The notes beneath the pieces are model-generated. The model was not told the origin of the DNA. It was given only the letters and a program-made list of their open reading frames with translations, and made no database searches. A stretch of 64,000 bases of DNA from Lytechinus variegatus (Eukaryota; Echinodermata; Echinoidea; Temnopleuroida; Toxopneustidae): NCBI RefSeq assembly GCF_018143015.1, contig NC_054746.1:22272464-22336463 (forward strand). Direction: 5' to 3'. Positions 57,017 through 64,000 of the stretch are shown piece after piece (within the stretch, counting starts at the first letter, position 1; the number at the start of each line of letters is the position of its first letter). The position numbers and the translations under genes were made by a program.

Positions 57017-59754
57017 CTGTAAATAAAAAGGATGGACAAAAAAAATTAACTTTATAATCCCTTCATCACACAAAGAATCATTGAATCATTTGTTCACTAC
57101 ATTTGAATGAGCCCACATATCAGACAACATTCATACTTTTGAAATTATGAGAGATATCGTTAGATATTAAATAAGCTTATGTACATGTAAGCAAACACTA
57201 CAAAAGAAATCAACAGAAAGGTCAAATACATGTACAAGCTGGAGACACTTCTTCACTCAGGATACCACCAACAGAGACCATCTGCTTGACAGGTAACACT
57301 GGTTTTGAAATTACATTTGTGATATTTTTCACATTTTTGGAATTTTTTAAGTACAGTAACTATTCAAGTTCTACAAGCATAAGCGAAATATTATCAGCCA
57401 GCTACATATAGGTGCAGAACTACAGAACTTTCATTCCAATTAACCTGTTGGAGACTCAATGATTTTGGTAAAACACATTTTCCACAGAATCCAGCTAGCA
57501 TATCGTCAGCAGTCATCCGAACGGTCATACCACACATATGACAGAGCAAAACCATTTTAGAAAAAATTGACTTCAAAGTTTACTTTAATTCACACACTTT
57601 GTTCCCCAACCTCACAATGGTTGGAAATACCAATATAATTGCTTGACATTGGTAACTTTATTTTTACACAAAACCAAGAATCCGAGAGAATATCGCAAAA
57701 GAGCTACATTCTTGAAATTTTGATTTGAGCAGTTTAGATTTTCAATATACAAAAATGGCAAAGGGGATACAACAACCCTGACCAGGATTTTAATGCACGC
57801 AATCAAGCAAAACATATTTCTCTTCCATGTGCAAAGTCAATGTATTGCAGATACAACAGTTTGGATGACTGCGCATTTGCATATTAAGTGCGTGCAGCTA
57901 TTGTTTGCTTTGCTACAGTACACAAGTCCAATTGGATCTGCATATTTTATTAAAAATTTGTATGACAATGCCGTGAAGACTTCTTTTGTTACCCTTTTTT
58001 GTTCTTTCAATGAAATGAATAGTTGGAATGAACGAACAAACAATGGTAAAGGCCCTCTCTTAATGAATTCACACATCTTTGGGCATTTTAATCAGCTGCT
58101 ACCGTCCAGTGTCATTCCTTTCAACTGCACAGATACCCTGAAATATTGAATACAAGTATTTATAGAAAGTGGAACAGTGTAATATTGCCCTGATCCATAC
58201 AGAGCGTCTAATAATCATCCTACCCATATATGATGTAACAGGTTAAGGGAAGTATAAAACCCTGGGAATAGTACAGAGGGTAGTGCATGTCACCATCATC
58301 GTCAGCTTCTACGAATATTCATGCCTAGATGAATTTCCTCCACTCTCTCTCTCTCTCTCTATCCCTCCCCTCAGTCTGCATGTCTTTGAGAGTGTGTCTC
58401 TCACACACTGTTCCATTCTCCATCTCTCCATCCCATCTTCTCCCATCCTACATCCCTACACGAGTGTATGGATGAACACTGTGTGTGTACGGAGAAGCCT
58501 GGGAATGGATAAGTGCTGTTATTGCAGATGCTCTACGAGCAGAAGCTTTCCTATCACTCGGCCAAGCGGCTTGCCTCTGATGATATCACGTATCACCACG
58601 GGAACCAGCAGTGACGTCAATTGGCCCAAAATAGCAGCGTCGATCAGGTTTCGGATCCCCGATTAATTTTAGAAATGGCAGAGCTAAAATTAAAACACGC
58701 TGCCGTGGCTACGGTGTTTCCTTTGCGGCTTTTTATAGAACAGCCGACAAAAATAGATGGTAAGGCTGGACAGAAATATCCTGTTGGCTTTGAGGGAGTA
58801 AGAGCAGGAAAATAATGATTTCATGATGGTATGTGAAATGATTCAATTGGGCATGAAAAGGGAGCCAGACTACTGTGAATTCTCAAACTTATTTGGAGAC
58901 AATTTTCTGCAGACTAAAATTGTCTCAGTTGGAAGCAAGAAAATTGCAGTTATTTTAGATCTCAGAAAATACTTGTTAAACATTACTGGAAGAAAAACAA
59001 AAGTCATGACAAAATATTTCAAATCCATAGTTGACTACCACTTACTCATGGGCTGTCCTTATAAACATGAGCATAATTCAAACTAAAGTGCACATGTTAA
59101 GCTGTAATTTTAATTTAAATTGTAAAGAGGAGTTTAGAGGACTCTTTAGAAATGTATTAACATGTATGCGACTGTTTTATTGCAGGTTTTCAGATTTTTG
59201 TCTCAACTCTTGCATGCATATAATATTGCTACCAACCTGATTGTTACAGCAAATCACTATAGAGAATTCTACTGTTTGACAATAGGATTACACAATGTTG
59301 ACTGTCAAAATACTGCACTTACCTAAGCTCTTATTGGGCTTTAGTTTCAAACACTCAGTAACAATCACTCACGCTTGAACAATATGACTAAATCAATAAA
59401 GTAGTCTACTGATGAATTCATCACCTGGCTAAAATGGCAATTCACTATGAATGCCTGACTCACTACATGTAGTATTAGCCTAATAAAGTGTTCATGTTCA
59501 TGGATTCATTAATCATTTCAGTTTAATAATACAAAACTGAACAGACATTTCATTTCAAAGAGATCATTATATACCATGCTTACTACAGTAGATGTGGACG
59601 TATTATTTGTCAAAAGTGACAAAACCTGTTGAATTTCCATTTTTTCAATGCTAAATCCAAATATCCAGGGTACGCACAGTATGTAATGTATCTAGGTTAA
59701 ACTTACATGTATATTAAGATATTTCTAGAAGTGGTTGGTATATATATGTATATG

Positions 59755-59805
<51 letters not shown>

Positions 59806-61128
59806 GTCATCTTAGTGTCGGATAAATGCACACATAGATGAAATGTGTGCATTTAAATGGCACATGAATATACATGAGATGCAGCATGTACAGTATATAC
59901 AAATATGACCAGCACATCATGAAAAGTATTTGATGAGTTTTATCTCTGATAAATAGTGGCATAACTGTACATGTACCCCTCTGGGAAAATTACTCTCATT
60001 ACTCAATAATGAACCTCTGAATCTAAATTCATAACATTAAATGAAGTATACTGAATTACACACTTGTAGCTTGATACCTAACATGTACTGTATAAAGCTA
60101 AAAACATGAAGTGCTATCAAACAGGGTAGTATCTAAACTAAAAGGCTTTCCATCAGATATTTAATGTATATTACACAATCATATGCCATATGATTATGGC
60201 ATGTGTGCACTAGTTGTAAACCTCTAAATGTATGTTTGTGACAGCATATAATAGTGCATAATACTAGAGAAGCATACTCCCTCAGTAACTTGCATACATC
60301 TTGAGTACAAATCTAGCATACCAAGTTAAGTCTATTTTGGGTTCATAATCATATACAGAGCTCAGGGGGAAGGGGGAGAAAAAAAATCCACTGAGCACTG
60401 GTAATTCAACACTACTACGTGAACTCACATCGTGAATAAAGCTTTTTCATTTGGGCTCCCAGTCTACTACTACGATGGTCTATTTTTAGCCGTCACAATG
60501 CGATGCCTACGTCTCTACATGAAAGGAAAGGGACAGCCAAAAATAACCACGGGATAGTTGCTCCATGTACACAACTGTTTACCGGCGGAATATGGGAAGA
60601 GAGAGGTGGAAAACCTTACTGAAATGTGCTCATGCCTATAAGCAACTGAAAGACAACTCTACGTCATTAAACAACATGAATTCATTTTGAATGGGTCTTC
60701 CTGTTTCCTGACCGAGGAATTCAAGAATGAACAAATTGCATTTGAAAATAAAGAAACCATTGCAATGCAAATTGCACACTCAAAAAATATTTGTGCAGCT
60801 TGGAAGGAAATATAGAAAGTGATGAAGGGAATGTTTACAACGTTATATGTAAATGAAGATGTTGTGTTCGATGGTCTATCAACAGATATGAAGAGGAATT
60901 CCAACAAAAAGGGATTTTGTTTTTAAAAGAAAGAGAGAGGAAAATTAGTGAAGTGGAATGGTAAAAGTTTGAACGAAATCTGAAAATAAACAATGAAAGC
61001 TTTGAATTTGTTCAGAGTATAAAAAGTTGAAAACCACCAGCAATTGCACCAGGATATTTTGATACGGTTATGATGTCCTAAATGTGAAATAGTTTTTTTC
61101 TCAATTGAATTGTGAGTGTATTATAGAA
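57017..61128. other. BPNT1 upstream intron or 5' flank; no exon found
   Basis: I looked on the minus strand for the missing N-terminal exon (expected to end near a GDLGIVEK-like sequence) and did not find it. Small frames here match nothing known. A CT run lies near 58343-58358 and a TA run is listed separately. Confidence 0.45.
59738..59803. repeat. TA dinucleotide microsatellite
   Basis: Alternating TA with a few GTA interruptions at its left end. Confidence 0.95.
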
Positions 61129-61129
61129 C

Positions 61130-61563
61130 CCATTCTCATTACGCTTTCTAAAACCAGTTTATTGGAAACTGGATCAGGAAACCAGTTTGGAAGATCGCTG
61201 TGCTAGCGTTCCCATTTGATCACCCGAAAGTGGCTATCAAACTCACTTCACGTAAAAGCAATCTTGCTGCTATGGGATAAAACGTTTCGCGCAAAATTTG
61301 AAACTGCATCGTAGGCATTCTACATGTACAGTGTAAAGATTAGCACGCAAATAAAACATGCAAAGATTGCTTCCCCAAAGAACGGTTGTGTCCTCACTTA
61401 CGCTAAAACCAGTTTAACGAGGCAAAGCGATCTGGAAAAATACATCGCGTGGTGGTTTTATGAAACGGTTTGGAAGATTCCTTCCAAGATCGCTTTGACT
61501 GTTCTCATTACACATTTAACTAGTTTCCAATAAACTAGTTTTGTTAAGGTAGTGAGAAGGGTG
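61130..61563. mobile_element. Inverted-repeat element, ACCAGTTTATTGGAAACTGG arms
   Basis: CCCATTCTCATTACGCTTTC and AAACCAGTTTATTGGAAACT at the left pair with AGTTTCCAATAAACTAGTTT and GTAGTGAGAAGGG at the right. Inner GATCGC / GCGATC segments also match. About 434 bp; no clear target duplication and no protein. Confidence 0.7.
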
Positions 61564-63021
61564 TCATAAAGTTACACTAAACAGACCTCTCCAGTAATAC
61601 TCTTCGTCTTTCCCCCCCCCCCCCTTTCTTTTCCTCTGCTCCTCTTTGTTCTCACTACTTATAAAATCACAGGTTTCACTCGGAATAACTTCTTTTTTTC
61701 TAATGATAGATGATAACAATCTTTTGCCACCCAAGGGAATGAGCATTAAAAAACACACAAAATCCTGAAAATTAATAAAATGACAAAGACATAACTTAAT
61801 CATTATCATCACTTTGGAGACAGAGCCTGTATTTTTGCAGATCCTGTCTATGTGAAAAATATGCAATATCATAATCACTCAGTGTTCTGTGGGTCAGAGA
61901 AAAAGGACAAAATTATCTCCAAATTCAAGATCATAGCTTCTGTCTTTTGTGTGATACTAAACGTGTTCAACGTTTTTCAATTAAGGTTTGAGCATTTTTG
62001 GAAAAATATCTTAAAATGACAGTGGCTATTAATAATATAGGTACTTGAAGCTGATTTCAGTAATGACCTTACGTTCTTCTGATCATAATGTTGCGCCCTT
62101 GTCTTCATAAAACTTCTAGCCACTGTCTTTTTAATGTTCATACAAGGACAAATTCTAAGCCTTGTTTGAATCAATTTTTTTAAACACTTCATTACAAATA
62201 CAGCATGATAGTAATAAAAGATATTTTGAGACACGCTTGCTAAAAATACATCCAATTGCTTCGGCTACAGTATTCACAGCACCATCTATTCAAATGGAAA
62301 AGTGCCCAATGTCCTTTGCCGAACTGAAGGATGCGACAGCGGTGACGGCGGCAGTGGCGTGAATGGGGATGCATGCTGCTGTATGTATCCCATTCCAATG
62401 TCAACATACCCATTTAGCACACACCCTTTCAGCTACACACACTGTCTGTCAACATTACCAGTAGCATCCATCCTATCTAAAATAATGTTTGACAATTTGT
62501 CTAAAAATAATGCCTAGATGGAGGAGTAGCCATGACTTCATCGCTCTTCTCGTATTTAGCGAACAGGAAGTGCTATAAAAAGATGCCAATCAAAGGAGGG
62601 TCTTTTTAATCATCAGGTACAGGTTACAGTGTTGGAAGGATAGGATATCTGTGTAACATCACAGAAAAATGGAGACAATGGGGCCAACTTTTCAGAAAAA
62701 AAATACAGGAAATACATATAGCCCAACGACTGAGGAAAAGAATGGTTACAAAAATATATTTCAAGCAAATGTTTATACATCAAACCAAAGATATTTCATT
62801 TAATTTAATTTCTTATCGATCTTAGTCTTTTAAACAAAGATTATTCCCCCATTTTTTTCTTTCTGTTTAGTTTATGGGTCACATCCATAACAGCAAGCAA
62901 AACCCAAAAAAGCTTCTTTATTTCCTTATCAACTCAACCTCAGCTCACACTTTGAAAGCTGAAGATGCTTTAAAGTAAGCATAATTTCGTAATATTAGTT
63001 TTTGGGAATGAACTGTTATGG
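61564..63021. other. No gene seen
   Basis: AT-rich sequence with a C-run at about 61613-61625. Frames at 62162-62517 and 61977-62255 are short and unrecognised. Confidence 0.4.
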
Positions 63022-63100
63022 GTTCAAAAAATAACCTGTACTGCTAGAATTTAAATATCATTATTAATAATATTCAAATTCTAGCAGTACAGGTTTGAAC
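63022..63100. repeat. Near-perfect hairpin
   Basis: AACCTGTACTGCTAGAATTT (63033-63052) is exactly complementary to AAATTCTAGCAGTACAGGTT (63076-63095). The 23-nt middle is itself partly self-complementary, and GTTCAAA / TTTGAAC extends the outer stem past a small bulge. It could be a miniature element remnant or a small-RNA precursor; the sequence alone does not decide. Confidence 0.75.
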
Positions 63101-64000
63101 ACTACAAGGGATTTTGAAAGTTGGCATTACTCCACCAGCAAGTCTATTCAATAACATACACAAGACTAAGGTAATGGGTGCCAGCAAAATGGTATTAATT
63201 TCCTGTTCAGATGAATGATTAATTCCAAAAGTGTTTAAGAGGGGTATGCATCATAATGCATGTGTAAATTACAGGGATGATATTGTGAATTTTATGTACA
63301 TCCTATAAAAATTTGGTATCGTTTGGTGATTATTACATCTAAATGGAATTTGCTACATCACACTGTGAACTGCAAATTATACTTTATTATATTTTGTTAT
63401 GTTTTGCTACCCATATTTTGACCTGCCATTTTTTTTAATGAAAGTATGAAATGATGGACTTGCTGTGACCGTATGTCTGCTACATTGTCTTGAACTTGAA
63501 TACAGTCCTGATTAAACAACATCAGCAACACTTGAATATCAGGAGGGATTTCTGAAATATGACTTCCATGTACATGTATAGTGATGCACAAAAACAAATA
63601 AACAGTATTATATGTACAGTGAATTTAAATAGGTGCAGATTGGAAAGGGGCAAGGATCTATAAATTGAGCCTGTCATCCCTTTGGGAAGTAACTTTTTTT
63701 CTCTTGGCAGTGGGTGTCACTGTCAAGTTTTTATGCAAGTTTTCGTTTTGTAGCAAATTACAACCTTTTTGAGTGATTTTTCTTTTGTTAAAAATTTGAA
63801 AGCTATCAGCTCACTTTTCCTTCTGCACCCCCCCCCCCCCTCGTTGAAATCTTGGATAAATATGAAATAAGCGCGGGTTCAAGCCTACATATATCTTCAT
63901 CATAATGATTATGAACTTGATGAGAAAATGTTTGAGGTACAATTTGAAGCTCTACAAAACGACAAAAATTTCCTTATTAATGATTTGAAAACATTGGCGG
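63101..64000. other. No gene seen
   Basis: AT-rich sequence with a C-run at about 63828-63841; nothing else supported. Confidence 0.4.

Noticed and set aside
57394..57576. Minus-strand frame with CxxC pairs near BPNT1
   Set aside because: Considered as an upstream exon but it does not match the BPNT1 N-terminus and lacks matching phase.

Overview
This is animal nuclear DNA: AT-rich, intron-bearing and crowded with short repeats. An echinoderm, most likely a sea urchin, is my best guess. The GT-AG spliced genes establish only that it is a eukaryote, and the orthologous BPNT1 that it is an animal-type gene. The narrower guess rests on remembered resemblance of several dispersed repeats to sea urchin repeats and on a divergent single-exon GPCR, so it is inference.

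Three protein-coding genes can be supported. (1) 24041-25450 (+): an intronless rhodopsin-like seven-helix receptor with a long basic third intracellular loop and a 22-serine run. (2) 29008-37699 (+): a four-exon, 223-residue RING finger protein with a C2HC zinc knuckle and a basic tail; all three splice junctions agree in phase. (3) 46429-57016 (-): six exons of BPNT1, 3'(2'),5'-bisphosphate nucleotidase, complete at its C-terminus but lacking about the first 41 residues. Genes 2 and 3 converge and share the interval 37700-46428 as 3' flank. No functional link between the three genes is visible.

Region by region: 1-24 kb is gene-poor and holds microsatellites (a 1.2 kb CTA tract, CTT/CTC, GAAA/GGAA, CTAT), inverted-repeat elements, a tandem repeat built on a GCGAGCGCGAAGCGCGAGC palindrome, and a Tc1/mariner-like element. 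24-29 kb has the GPCR and TTAA-flanked miniature elements. 29-38 kb is the RING gene, whose first intron contains nested elements, one with a perfect 8-bp target duplication. 38.5-40.2 kb is a composite inverted-end element with two tandem-repeat blocks. 40-46 kb is mostly unique 3' flank. 46-57 kb is BPNT1, and each of its five introns carries at least one recognisable insertion. 57-64 kb has no convincing exon.

I found no tRNA, rRNA, CRISPR array, transposase gene or clearly new multi-gene system. The most notable items are the GPCR with a rebuilt sodium pocket, the RING protein I could not assign to a family, and a set of hairpin-rich non-autonomous elements, several with clear target-site duplications.
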